This document shows, piece after piece, positions 8,118 to 15,291 of a stretch of 29,366 bases of DNA. The DNA comes from Gammaproteobacteria bacterium UBA7803 (GTDB lineage: Bacteria > Pseudomonadota > Gammaproteobacteria > Pseudomonadales > Azotimanducaceae): assembly GCA_002480525.1 (NCBI GenBank), contig DLCH01000037.1:1-29366 (forward strand), given 5' to 3'. The first letter of the stretch is position 1. Every line of letters begins with the position of its first letter. Under the pieces are notes generated by a model. The model was given only the letters and a program-made list of their open reading frames with translations, had not been told where the DNA came from and made no database searches. A program made the position numbers and the translations under genes.

Positions 8118-8183
8118 GGTGCTCCCCTCCCGGTCTGATCCTGCGGGCATCATACCCCAAGGCCCGGTTGGGGGCGGTTCGGC

Positions 8184-8537
8184 TCAGTCCGTGTCCGCCG
8201 CCATCTCCAGCAACGTCACGCGGGCGCGTTCCCGGTGGTCGGTTCGGATGTGCGCCGCCAGGGTGCGCAGGGCCGCCGCGAGCACGGCGGCATCGTCGGT
8301 GTAGCCGAGGCCGACGACCAGGTCGGGAATCATGTCCGTGGGAACCACGAAGTACGCCAGGGCGGCGAGCAGGGTCGCGCGCACCCGGGTCGGGATCGAC
8401 GGATCACGGGCGGCGTACCACGCGGCCAGCAGGTCGTCTGCGAACGGCAGGTGGCCGGCGACCCGGCGGAGCTTGGGCCAGAAGCCGGCCTCGACCGTGG
8501 CGCCATCCGGGGTGTCGGGCAGTGGGGGTGTCGGCAT
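8184..8537 (-). CDS. YkvA-like DUF1232 membrane-associated protein
   Basis: The 117-residue product contains the conserved DUF1232 core: LPFADDLLAAWYAARDPSIP, then a hydrophobic helix LLAALAYFVVPTDMIPDLV, then GLGYTDDAAVLAAALRT and a C-terminal HRERA segment. The VPTDMIPD and GYTDD elements are the most diagnostic. The family has one or two membrane-embedded helices and no established biochemical role. It lies 66 bases upstream of the DUF3604 gene on the same strand and may be cotranscribed with it. The ATG start at 8537 has only a weak upstream purine stretch. Confidence 0.85.
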   Translation of the reverse strand: MPTPPLPDTPDGATVEAGFWPKLRRVAGHLPFADDLLAAWYAARDPSIPTRVRATLLAALAYFVVPTDMIPDLVVGLGYTDDAAVLAAALRTLAAHIRTDHRERARVTLLEMAADTD

Positions 8538-8636
8538 GAAAGGTCCGTGCTGACGTCCTCAGGTGGCTCGAGCATGCCACGCCCCGGGCTCCCGGTCGAC
8601 GTGACCGCGCCGCGGGCGGGCGGCGCGCGCACCGGT

Positions 8637-9737
8637 TCACGCGCCGCCCGCGAACCGCCGCAGGTCGAGCCGGAACCGCTCGTTGCGGATCGGCGTGCCG
8701 AGATAGTCCCGCTGGTCGACGACGCCGTCCCGGACCCAGCCGTTGGCCGCGTACACGGCGCGGGCCCGGGCGTTGCGCGCCTCGGTCCAGAGCACGGCTT
8801 CCCCGTGGCCGGCGCACAGCAGCATCCAGGTGGCGCGCTCCAGCAGGCGCCGGCCGAGTCCCTGGCCCGCGGTCCGCGGGTCGGTGTAGAGCAGGTCGAG
8901 CTCGGCCTGCTCCGGCAGGATCCGGGCGAACGCGGCGATGCCCCGGTCGCCCTCGGTCACCAGAAACGCGGTCCCGGCGGACCGGATACGCGCTGTCCAG
9001 GCGTCCAGGTCCAGTGGGGCGGCCGCAAGGCGCGCCGGTTCCAGGAACGCCGACCAGGCCTGCAGCGCCGCCTCGTGAAACACCCGGGCGACACCGGCGG
9101 CGTCCTCCGGCCGGGCCGGGCGCGTGGTCCAGCGGTCGCGCCGGACGTGCCAGTCGTCCGCGCCGGTTTCCACCAGCACCTCGTCGTCCCACAGGGGGAA
9201 CAGCGTACCGGGCGCCGCGCAGTCGCCGGCGGCCCGGCGATGCAGGGCGCTGCGCTGGGGCCGGCCGTGATGGGGCAGCACCAGCCGCGTGGTCAGCCCC
9301 AGGCCGGTCAGGTTCCGGGCGTCGGGGGGGTCGAACGGGCTGGTGATGCGGATCGGCGCCAGGTCCGGTCCCTGCACGATGGCGCCGGCGCTCTGCCCGG
9401 CGATCGGCACCCCGCGGTCGTGGGCGGCACGCAGCCACCGGTCGGCGCCGCTGTCCCGCAGGTCGGCCAGCAGCCGGAACGGATCGCCGCCGGTCAGGAT
9501 CACGGCGGCCGCCTGGTCGAGCTCGGACGGCCGGTGTCGCCGGACGTCGACGATCCGCGCGGTGCGGCCGGCATCGGCGACGGCCTGCACGGCCATGGCG
9601 GTGATCGCGTCGCCGTCGTCGAGCTCGCGGCCGGCGTTGCCGATCACCGCCACCGGCCCGGCGCCCGCGTGCCGGCCCAGCCAGCCGGCCAGGCCGTCGT
9701 ACACCAGCGACGTCAGGAACCGCGGTGCCGGCGCCAC
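8637..9737 (-). CDS. Peptidase S51-like domain fused to a GNAT acetyltransferase
   Basis: The 366-residue protein starts at GTG 9737, 13 bases after the stop of the upstream gene, so it is probably in the same transcript. Residues 1-200 resemble the dipeptidase E/cyanophycinase (S51) fold: AVILTGGDPFRLL at 78-90, the nucleophile elbow GQSAGAI with Ser116, and a possible catalytic His in LPHHG (154-158). Residues 204-360 are a GNAT domain with the acetyl-CoA loop DPRTAGQGLGRRLLE (286-300) and the typical EARNARARAVYAANGW motif near 319-334. The S51 half could cleave a short aspartyl peptide while the GNAT half acetylates an amine; this coupling is an inference. Both halves appear intact. Confidence 0.75.
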   Translation of the reverse strand: MAPAPRFLTSLVYDGLAGWLGRHAGAGPVAVIGNAGRELDDGDAITAMAVQAVADAGRTARIVDVRRHRPSELDQAAAVILTGGDPFRLLADLRDSGADRWLRAAHDRGVPIAGQSAGAIVQGPDLAPIRITSPFDPPDARNLTGLGLTTRLVLPHHGRPQRSALHRRAAGDCAAPGTLFPLWDDEVLVETGADDWHVRRDRWTTRPARPEDAAGVARVFHEAALQAWSAFLEPARLAAAPLDLDAWTARIRSAGTAFLVTEGDRGIAAFARILPEQAELDLLYTDPRTAGQGLGRRLLERATWMLLCAGHGEAVLWTEARNARARAVYAANGWVRDGVVDQRDYLGTPIRNERFRLDLRRFAGGA

Positions 9738-9750
9738 CGCCCGGGTCCGA

Positions 9751-11964
9751 TCAGGAGAAGCCGGCGGCCGTCAGCGGCATGCGTCGGACCCGCTCGCCGG
9801 TGGCCGCGAAGATGGCGTTGGCCACCGCGGGCGCCAGCGGCGGCAGCGCCGGTTCGCCGAGGCCGGTGGGCGGGTAGTCGCTCTGGATGAAGTGCACGTC
9901 CACCTCCGGCGCCCGCGGAATGCGCAGCAGCGGGTACTGGTGGAAGTTGAGCTCCTGAGCGCGGCCGGCCTCGAAGGTGACCCGCTGGCCGAGCATGGCC
10001 GACAGGCCGTCGATCACCGAGCCCTTCACCTGATTCTCGGCGCCGGACAGGTTGACGATCGGACCGACGTCGGCGGCCACGGTCACCCGGTGCACGTCCA
10101 CCCGCCTGTTCGGCCCGACGCTCACCTCCGCCACCTCGGCGACGTGGCCGGCGTGGCTGAAGTAGAAGGCGAGCCCCAGTCCGTGGCCTTCCGGCAGGTC
10201 CCGGCCCCAGCCGGCCGCCTCGGCGGCCTTGCGGATCACCCCGGCGGTGCGGCCGGTGTGCAGCGCCCACTGGCTGCCTTCGTCCAGCCAGCGCGACTTG
10301 CCCAGCAGCTCCAGCATGAACGCCAGGTGGTCGCGCCCGGCCGCCGTCGACAGCTCGTGCAGAAAGCCCTGGTGGGCGAAGGCGATGACGTTCGAGCCCG
10401 GCGCCCGCCAGTAGCCGGTGGGCACCTGCCAGGGCAGCAGCGTCTGGGTGATGCGGTAGTTGCGGACGAACGGCCCGGGGTCGATGTTGCCGTCGTGGCC
10501 GCCGCCGCGCACCGGCTCCTCGCCGTCGTGGGTGAAGCTGATGAAGTGGTTGTCCCAGGCGGTGACCCGGCCGTCCGCGTCCAGCCCGGCGCGCAGGGCG
10601 TGGAAGCCGCCGGCCCGGTAGAAGTCGTGGGCCATGTCGTCTTCGCGCTTCCAGGTCAGCTTGACCGGGCCATCGACCCGCATGGCGATGGCCGCCGCTT
10701 CCACCACGTAGTCGTTCATCAGGCGCCGCCCGAAGCCGCCGCCGGCGCGCATCTGGTGGATGGTCACGTCGGCCGGGTCGAGGTCGAGCACCCGGGCCAC
10801 CAGCTCCAGCGCGCTCTGGGGCGTCTGGGTGGGCGCCCACAGCTCCAGCTTGCCGTCGTGGAACCAGCCCGTGGTGTTCTGGGGCTCGAGCTGGGCGTGG
10901 CTGACGAAGGCGTACTGGTAGAAACCCTCGACCCGGGTGGCGGCCGCTTCGAGGGCCTTCTCCACGTTGCCCTTGTCGACGACCTCCTCGGGGCCGTTGC
11001 CGCCCGCGAGCTCACGCGCCCGGTCCTGGGCCGCCTGCCAGCTGTCGGCGGCGGCGCTGGACTCGTCCCAATCCACCTCGAGGACTTCCCGGGCCTTGAA
11101 CGCGCACCAGGTGTCCCGGGCGATGATCGCCACGCCGTCCAGCAGCTCCGTGGGCACCCCGGTGCCCTCGACCACGAAGGCGTCGATCACGCCGGGCTGG
11201 CGCTTCACCACGTCCAGATTGGCGGACTTCACCCGGCCGCCGGCGGCCGGGCATTTCACGAAGCTCGCGTGGACCATGTCCGGGAGCTGCTTGTCGATGC
11301 CGAACAGGGGGGCGCCGGTCACCAGCGGGCGGTTGTCCACCCCGCCGATTCGCTTGCCGATGAGGGTCCACTGGTCCGGGCTCTGCAGCGGCACGTCGTC
11401 CGGGTCGGGCACCGGGAGCTGGGCGGCCGCGGAGGCGAGTTCGCGGTAGGACAGGGTGCGCCCGGTGGGCCGATGGACGGCCATGCTGTCCCGGGTCTCC
11501 ACCTCGCCGGCGTCCACCTCCCAGCGCAGCGCCGCGGCGGACACCAGCATGTCCCGGGCCACCGCCCCGGCCTGGCGCATCGGCATCCACAGGCCGGGAA
11601 TGGAGGTGGAGCCGCCGGCCACCTGGCGCGGAAACCGCTCCGGGTCGATGGGCGCCTGCACCACCGTCACGTCGTCCCATGCCGCGTCGAGCTCCTCGGC
11701 GGCGATCATCGGCAGCGAGGTCTTCACGCCCTGGCCGATCTCCGGCGACGGGGCGTAGATGACGATGCCGTCCTCGGAGATCTGGATGTAGGCATTGGGT
11801 TGGAAGGCCGGCTTGCCGTCGGCGGTGAAAGCGGGCGGCGGCGGGTCGTTTTCCGAGCAGCCGGCGGTGACGCCGAGCATCAGGCCGCCGCCGGCGAGGC
11901 CGGTGAGGCGCAGGAAGCTGCGGCGGTCGAGCTTGCCGATCAGCGGGCGGTTCGAATCACGCAT
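9751..11964 (-). CDS. Xanthine dehydrogenase-family molybdopterin subunit (isoquinoline 1-oxidoreductase beta-like)
   Basis: The 737-residue protein begins with a twin-arginine signal (RRSFLRLTG at 14-22) followed by a hydrophobic stretch ending at TAGC, so it is exported folded and perhaps lipid-anchored through Cys36. The body has molybdenum-hydroxylase features: GGFGRRLMNDYVVEAAAIA, WRAPGSNVIAFAHQGFLHEL, and the C-terminal active-site segment GLGEPALPPLAPAVANAIF, whose Glu704 corresponds to the conserved catalytic glutamate. The order and length fit the IorB-type periplasmic aldehyde/N-heterocycle oxidoreductases, which take electrons from substrate hydroxylation to the partner 2Fe-2S subunit. 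It overlaps the partner gene by eight bases. The actual substrate cannot be read from sequence. No cytochrome subunit is adjacent. Confidence 0.88.
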   Translation of the reverse strand: MRDSNRPLIGKLDRRSFLRLTGLAGGGLMLGVTAGCSENDPPPPAFTADGKPAFQPNAYIQISEDGIVIYAPSPEIGQGVKTSLPMIAAEELDAAWDDVTVVQAPIDPERFPRQVAGGSTSIPGLWMPMRQAGAVARDMLVSAAALRWEVDAGEVETRDSMAVHRPTGRTLSYRELASAAAQLPVPDPDDVPLQSPDQWTLIGKRIGGVDNRPLVTGAPLFGIDKQLPDMVHASFVKCPAAGGRVKSANLDVVKRQPGVIDAFVVEGTGVPTELLDGVAIIARDTWCAFKAREVLEVDWDESSAAADSWQAAQDRARELAGGNGPEEVVDKGNVEKALEAAATRVEGFYQYAFVSHAQLEPQNTTGWFHDGKLELWAPTQTPQSALELVARVLDLDPADVTIHQMRAGGGFGRRLMNDYVVEAAAIAMRVDGPVKLTWKREDDMAHDFYRAGGFHALRAGLDADGRVTAWDNHFISFTHDGEEPVRGGGHDGNIDPGPFVRNYRITQTLLPWQVPTGYWRAPGSNVIAFAHQGFLHELSTAAGRDHLAFMLELLGKSRWLDEGSQWALHTGRTAGVIRKAAEAAGWGRDLPEGHGLGLAFYFSHAGHVAEVAEVSVGPNRRVDVHRVTVAADVGPIVNLSGAENQVKGSVIDGLSAMLGQRVTFEAGRAQELNFHQYPLLRIPRAPEVDVHFIQSDYPPTGLGEPALPPLAPAVANAIFAATGERVRRMPLTAAGFS

Positions 11965-12466
11965 GGTCGCCTCCCGTCACGGCCGCGGCGCCCGCGGTGG
12001 CGTCGCTGGCCAGCGCGGCCGCGGCGTCCAGGGTGGCGCTGCGGATGCGGTTGTAGGTGCCGCAGCGGCACAGGCTCGGCGCCAGGGCGGCATCCACCTG
12101 GTCGACGCTGGGCGACGGATTCTGCGCCAGCAGGGCGGCGGCCCGCAGCATCTGGCCGGCCTGGCAGTAGCCGCACTGGGGCACGTCGTGATCGATCCAG
12201 GCCTGCTGGACCGGGTGCAGCGTGCCGTCGGCGCCGGCGAGCCCTTCGATGGTGGTGATGTCGCGGCCCTCCAGGGCCGAGGCCGGAAGCTGGCAGGCGT
12301 ACACCGGCGTCCCGTCGAGCAGCACCGTGCAGGCGCCGCACTGGGCGATGCCGCAGCCGAACTTGGTGCCGACCAGACCGAGGTGATCCCGCAGCACCCA
12401 CAGCAGCGGGGTGTCCTCGCGGATCGGCGAAACCTCGTGGTCGCGCCCGTTGACCTTGAGACGCAT
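11957..12466 (-). CDS. 2Fe-2S subunit of molybdenum hydroxylase (IorA-like)
   Basis: The 169-residue protein shows both clusters expected in the small subunit of xanthine dehydrogenase-family enzymes. The plant-ferredoxin-type cluster is ligated by Cys38, Cys43, Cys46 and Cys58 (GCGIAQCGACTV). The helical-domain cluster is ligated by Cys98, Cys101, Cys133 and Cys135 (QCGYC and LCRCGTY). It passes electrons from the molybdenum centre. The ATG at 12466 has a strong AGGAGG six bases upstream. The stop overlaps the start of the large subunit, so the two are translationally coupled. It has no signal of its own and probably travels with the Tat-exported partner, as known for this family. Confidence 0.93.
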   Translation of the reverse strand: MRLKVNGRDHEVSPIREDTPLLWVLRDHLGLVGTKFGCGIAQCGACTVLLDGTPVYACQLPASALEGRDITTIEGLAGADGTLHPVQQAWIDHDVPQCGYCQAGQMLRAAALLAQNPSPSVDQVDAALAPSLCRCGTYNRIRSATLDAAAALASDATAGAAAVTGGDHA

Positions 12467-12568
12467 CGCTTCCTCCTGTGCGCTGGCGATGGGGCCGATG
12501 TTAGCCCAGCCGGCGCGCCAACTCAGCTCGACTCCGCCGCAGGTTGGACACGGTTTTCCAGGCGGTGG

Positions 12569-12582
12569 TTGATTGCGGTCAA
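12569..12582. promoter_or_regulatory. FNR/Anr-like box
   Basis: TTGATTGCGGTCAA matches the TTGAT-N4-ATCAA consensus at 9 of 10 fixed positions. It lies 103 bases upstream of the start codon of the 2Fe-2S subunit gene and 375 bases upstream of the aldolase. If functional it is better placed for the divergent oxidoreductase operon. A single site could occur by chance. Confidence 0.35.
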
Positions 12583-12844
12583 GGCGTCCCGGCGCGGGGC
12601 GTGGAATGCTTCGGTCATTCGCGCAGGCGCGGGTGGATCAGGCCACCGGCTGCGGTGGGAGACAGGCGGCTCCGGAACGCGGGCAAAGCACAGGCCTCAG
12701 GAGGGGCCCGCTTCGGAGCGAGCGCCGCTGGAGGGCGGTCTCCCTGCCGGTGAATCCGCTCGCCGAGCCATCCACAGGCGACGGACCCCGCCCTGCGCGA
12801 ATGCTTCCTGCCCGATTCCGGGCATCCCGTCCGCGACCCTGCCC

Positions 12845-12874
12845 CTGCAAAGCCCGGCGACGCTGCCGCATAAT
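12845..12874 (+). promoter_or_regulatory. Candidate promoter of the aldolase gene
   Basis: CATAAT (12869-12874) with CTGCAA (12845-12850) 18 bases upstream resembles a weak sigma70 promoter. The -10 is nested within a GCCGC-N6-GCGGC inverted repeat (12865-12880), which could be an operator. It sits about 80 bases before the GTG start. Confidence 0.35.
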
Positions 12875-12956
12875 AGCGGCCGTTCGTCATCAGCCATGCA
12901 TCCGATCCACACTGCGGCGCTCGTGAGCGCGCCGCGTCACCACAGCGAGGCAAACC

Positions 12957-13850
12957 GTGAGCGATTTCGACAAGCAACTCGAGAAGATGGGCAGCGCACC
13001 CGGCTTCATCGCGGCCCTGGACCAGAGCGGCGGCAGCACGCCCAAGGCCCTGGGGCTCTACGGGATCGAGGAAGACGCCTGGTCCAACGACGAAGAGATG
13101 TTCGAGCTCGTGCACCAGATGCGCACCCGCATCATCACCAGCCCCGCCTTCTCCGGCGAGCGCATCCTGGCGGCGATCCTGTTCGAGAACACCATGGACC
13201 GCGAGATCGAGGGCAAGCCCACGGCGGAGTACCTGTGGGACGTGAAGCACGTGGTGCCGATCCTCAAGGTGGACAAGGGCCTGGCGGACGAGAACGACGG
13301 CGTGCAGGTAATGAAGCCCATGCCCCATCTCGACGACCTGCTGGTGCGGGCGAAGGAGAACGGCATCTTCGGCACCAAGATGCGCTCGGTGATCAAGCAG
13401 GCGAGCCCGACGGGCATCGAGGCGGTGGTGCGCCAGCAGTTCGAGACGGCGCGCAAGATCATCGCCGCCGGACTGGTGCCCATCGTCGAGCCCGAGGTGG
13501 ACATCCACTGCCCGGACAAGGCCGAGGCGGAAGGGCTGCTGAAGACGGCCATTCTCGAGCAGCTCAACACCCTGGATCCGAGCCAGCGGGTGATGCTCAA
13601 GCTGACCCTGCCGGAGCAGAAGAACTTCTACGGCGACCTCATCGCGCACCCGAACGTGCTGCGCGTGGTGGCGCTGTCCGGCGGCTACTCCCGCGAGGAG
13701 GCGAACGAGCGTCTGGCGGAGCAGAACGGCATGGTGGCCAGCTTCTCCCGGGCGCTGACCGAGGGCCTGTCCAAGCAGCAGTCGGACGCGGAGTTCAACG
13801 CGCTCCTGGACCAGTCCATCCAGAGCATCTACGACGCTTCCAACACCTGA
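12957..13850 (+). CDS. fda: Class I fructose-bisphosphate aldolase
   Basis: The 297-residue protein belongs to the short bacterial class I (Schiff-base) aldolases, which cleave fructose 1,6-bisphosphate to dihydroxyacetone phosphate and glyceraldehyde 3-phosphate without a metal. Visible signatures are ALDQSGGSTPKAL near 20-32, ILFENTM, PILKVDKGL (101-109), GLVPIVEPEVDI (172-183) and the Schiff-base lysine segment VMLKLTLPEQ with Lys215, followed by the phosphate-binding LSGGYS. The start is GTG 12957 with GAGG upstream at short spacing. Length matches the family. It is followed after 16 bases by the NAD-binding membrane protein, so the two probably share a transcript. Cytoplasmic, glycolysis/gluconeogenesis. 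Confidence 0.95.
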   Translation: MSDFDKQLEKMGSAPGFIAALDQSGGSTPKALGLYGIEEDAWSNDEEMFELVHQMRTRIITSPAFSGERILAAILFENTMDREIEGKPTAEYLWDVKHVVPILKVDKGLADENDGVQVMKPMPHLDDLLVRAKENGIFGTKMRSVIKQASPTGIEAVVRQQFETARKIIAAGLVPIVEPEVDIHCPDKAEAEGLLKTAILEQLNTLDPSQRVMLKLTLPEQKNFYGDLIAHPNVLRVVALSGGYSREEANERLAEQNGMVASFSRALTEGLSKQQSDAEFNALLDQSIQSIYDASNT

Positions 13851-13866
13851 GCGTGAGCGCCGGCCC

Positions 13867-15135
13867 ATGAACGAGCCGCAGCCCGGCGTCGGTCGGCTGC
13901 GGGCCGGTCTGCCCCGGTCCCGCTTCGGCTGGCGCTGGGTGGCGGCGCTGGGTCTGCTCGCCGCCGCCCTGGCGGGGTTCCTGTCCGGCGTCGGGCTGTC
14001 CGAGCGGCCCGACGTCGGCACCGACGGCCTGCTGGTCAAGACCTACTACGCCCTCGGGCTGTTCGTGTTCGGCGGCCTGGATGTGGGCTTCCCGGTGGGC
14101 GGGCCCTGGCTCGGCCGGGTGGCCCTGTGGCTGGCCTATTTCGGCGCGCCGCTGCTCACCGCCTCCGCCGTGATCGAGGCGCTGATGCGGGTGATGATGC
14201 GCGACCGCTGGCACTTGCGCCGGCTGTCGGACCACGTGGTGGTGGTGGGCGCCGGCTTCCTGACCCTGACCTACCTGCGGGTGCTGCGCCAGCGCCGCCC
14301 CGACGTGCCCGTGGTGGTGCTGGTGGAGAGCATCGAGCCCACCCGCCGTCAGGAGCTCGAGGAGGGTTACGGCGTGCGCGTGGTGGTGGGCGACCCGACC
14401 CACGAGTTCATGCTGCGGCTGCTGCGCCTGCGCCGGGCGAGCCGGGTGGTGCTGCTGCCGGACGACAACTTCCTCGCCTTCGAGGCGGCCACCAAGATGC
14501 TGCGCCTGTACCCCCGGCTCGAATCCCGCATCGTGCTGCACAGCCACAACCTGCGGTTCCTGCGGACCATGCAGGAGACCTCGGTGGGCCGGCGCTGCAT
14601 CTGCTTCAACTGCTACCACCTGGCGGCCTCGGGGCTGGTGCGGGACTACCTGGTGGATCACTTCCAGAAGACCGGCGCCCGGGACGTGGTGGTGCTGGCC
14701 GGTTTCGGCCGCTTCGGCCAGACCATTCTCGAGGAGCTGCAGGAGCGCGCGGCGGGCGAATTCAGCACGGTGGGGCTGATCGATCTGGACGCCGAGCGGC
14801 GCATCCTGGTGGCCCACGAGCAGGGCCATCTGTCCAGCGACTACCGGCGCGTGGTGGTCCAGGGCCACGTCGGCCACCCGGAGGTCTGGCGCCAGCTCGC
14901 CGAGTCGGTGGACCTGTCGCGCAGCCAGCCCACGGTGATCCTCGGCACCGGGCTGCCGGAGGAGAACCTGCGCGCCGCCATGTGGGTGAAGCGCCGCTGG
15001 CCCAACGCCCTGGTGTTCGCCCGCACCAACGACGTCTCCCTGTTCGCCACCGAGGTGGGCGAGGAGCACGGCATCAACAGCATCAGCATCACCCGCCTGG
15101 TGGAGGACCACATTCCGGAGAGCTGGCTCGGGTGA
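13867..15135 (+). CDS. Membrane protein with two TrkA-N-like NAD-binding domains (ion-channel-like)
   Basis: The 422-residue protein has a short membrane portion: one helix at about 24-44, a loop region YYALGLFVFGGLDVGFPVGG (60-79) in the place of a channel pore, and a second helix at about 83-106. It is followed by two Rossmann domains: DHVVVVGAGFLTLTYLRVL (122-140) and DVVVLAGFGRFGQTILEEL (273-291). This is the layout of potassium channels with RCK/TrkA-N domains, but the pore lacks a TVGYG-type selectivity filter and has GGLDVG instead. It may be a channel with unusual selectivity or a membrane NAD(H) sensor. A Cys cluster (CICFNC, 244-249) lies between the two Rossmann domains. It ends just before convergent REP repeats. 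Confidence 0.7.
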   Translation: MNEPQPGVGRLRAGLPRSRFGWRWVAALGLLAAALAGFLSGVGLSERPDVGTDGLLVKTYYALGLFVFGGLDVGFPVGGPWLGRVALWLAYFGAPLLTASAVIEALMRVMMRDRWHLRRLSDHVVVVGAGFLTLTYLRVLRQRRPDVPVVVLVESIEPTRRQELEEGYGVRVVVGDPTHEFMLRLLRLRRASRVVLLPDDNFLAFEAATKMLRLYPRLESRIVLHSHNLRFLRTMQETSVGRRCICFNCYHLAASGLVRDYLVDHFQKTGARDVVVLAGFGRFGQTILEELQERAAGEFSTVGLIDLDAERRILVAHEQGHLSSDYRRVVVQGHVGHPEVWRQLAESVDLSRSQPTVILGTGLPEENLRAAMWVKRRWPNALVFARTNDVSLFATEVGEEHGINSISITRLVEDHIPESWLG

Positions 15136-15162
15136 ATCGCCCCTGACGGGACTCGCTGACCC

Positions 15163-15229
15163 TGTGGGAGCGGTCTCCAGACCGCGATTGGTTCCGCATG
15201 CCTGTCGCGGTCTGGAGACCGCTCCCACA
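15163..15229. repeat. Inverted pair of REP-like palindromes
   Basis: A 25-base element at 15163-15187 (beginning TGTGGGAGCGGTCTCC) is repeated as its exact reverse complement at 15205-15229, and each arm is itself palindromic around GGTCT..AGACC. This is the REPIN arrangement known from Pseudomonas and relatives. It lies between convergent genes and may also act as a bidirectional transcription terminator. Confidence 0.85.
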
Positions 15230-15280
15230 TGGAAACATCGACCCGCTCCCACATGGAAACATCGACCCGCTCCCACAGGG
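15219..15280 (+). repeat. 24-base tandem repeat derived from the REP end
   Basis: The outer end of the right REP arm plus an adjoining segment (CCGCTCCCACATGGAAACAT plus four bases) is repeated with period 24 at 15219-15242 and 15243-15266. A third, partial copy begins at 15267 and diverges after 15277. The repeat looks like slippage amplification of the REP edge. Confidence 0.85.
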
Positions 15281-15291
15281 ATGCGTCGACG

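Larger units (their letters stand above)
12467..12956. other. Intergenic region between divergent operons
   Basis: This 490-base gap separates the molybdenum hydroxylase operon (minus) from the aldolase gene (plus). I see no coding sequence with a credible domain. It contains a possible FNR/Anr site at 12569-12582, a candidate promoter at 12845-12874, and otherwise GC-rich sequence without clear repeats. Confidence 0.5.

Noticed and set aside
9289..12258. Very long plus-strand open frame (989 codons) opposite the molybdenum hydroxylase and S51-GNAT genes
   Set aside because: Its translation is low-complexity Arg/Gly/His/Val-rich with no domains. The minus-strand genes in the same place have clear motifs; long antisense frames are expected at this GC content.
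15219..15280. Possible CRISPR array (short regular repeats)
   Set aside because: Units are directly contiguous with period 24 and have no unique spacers; no cas genes nearby. The same argument applies to 21612-21707.
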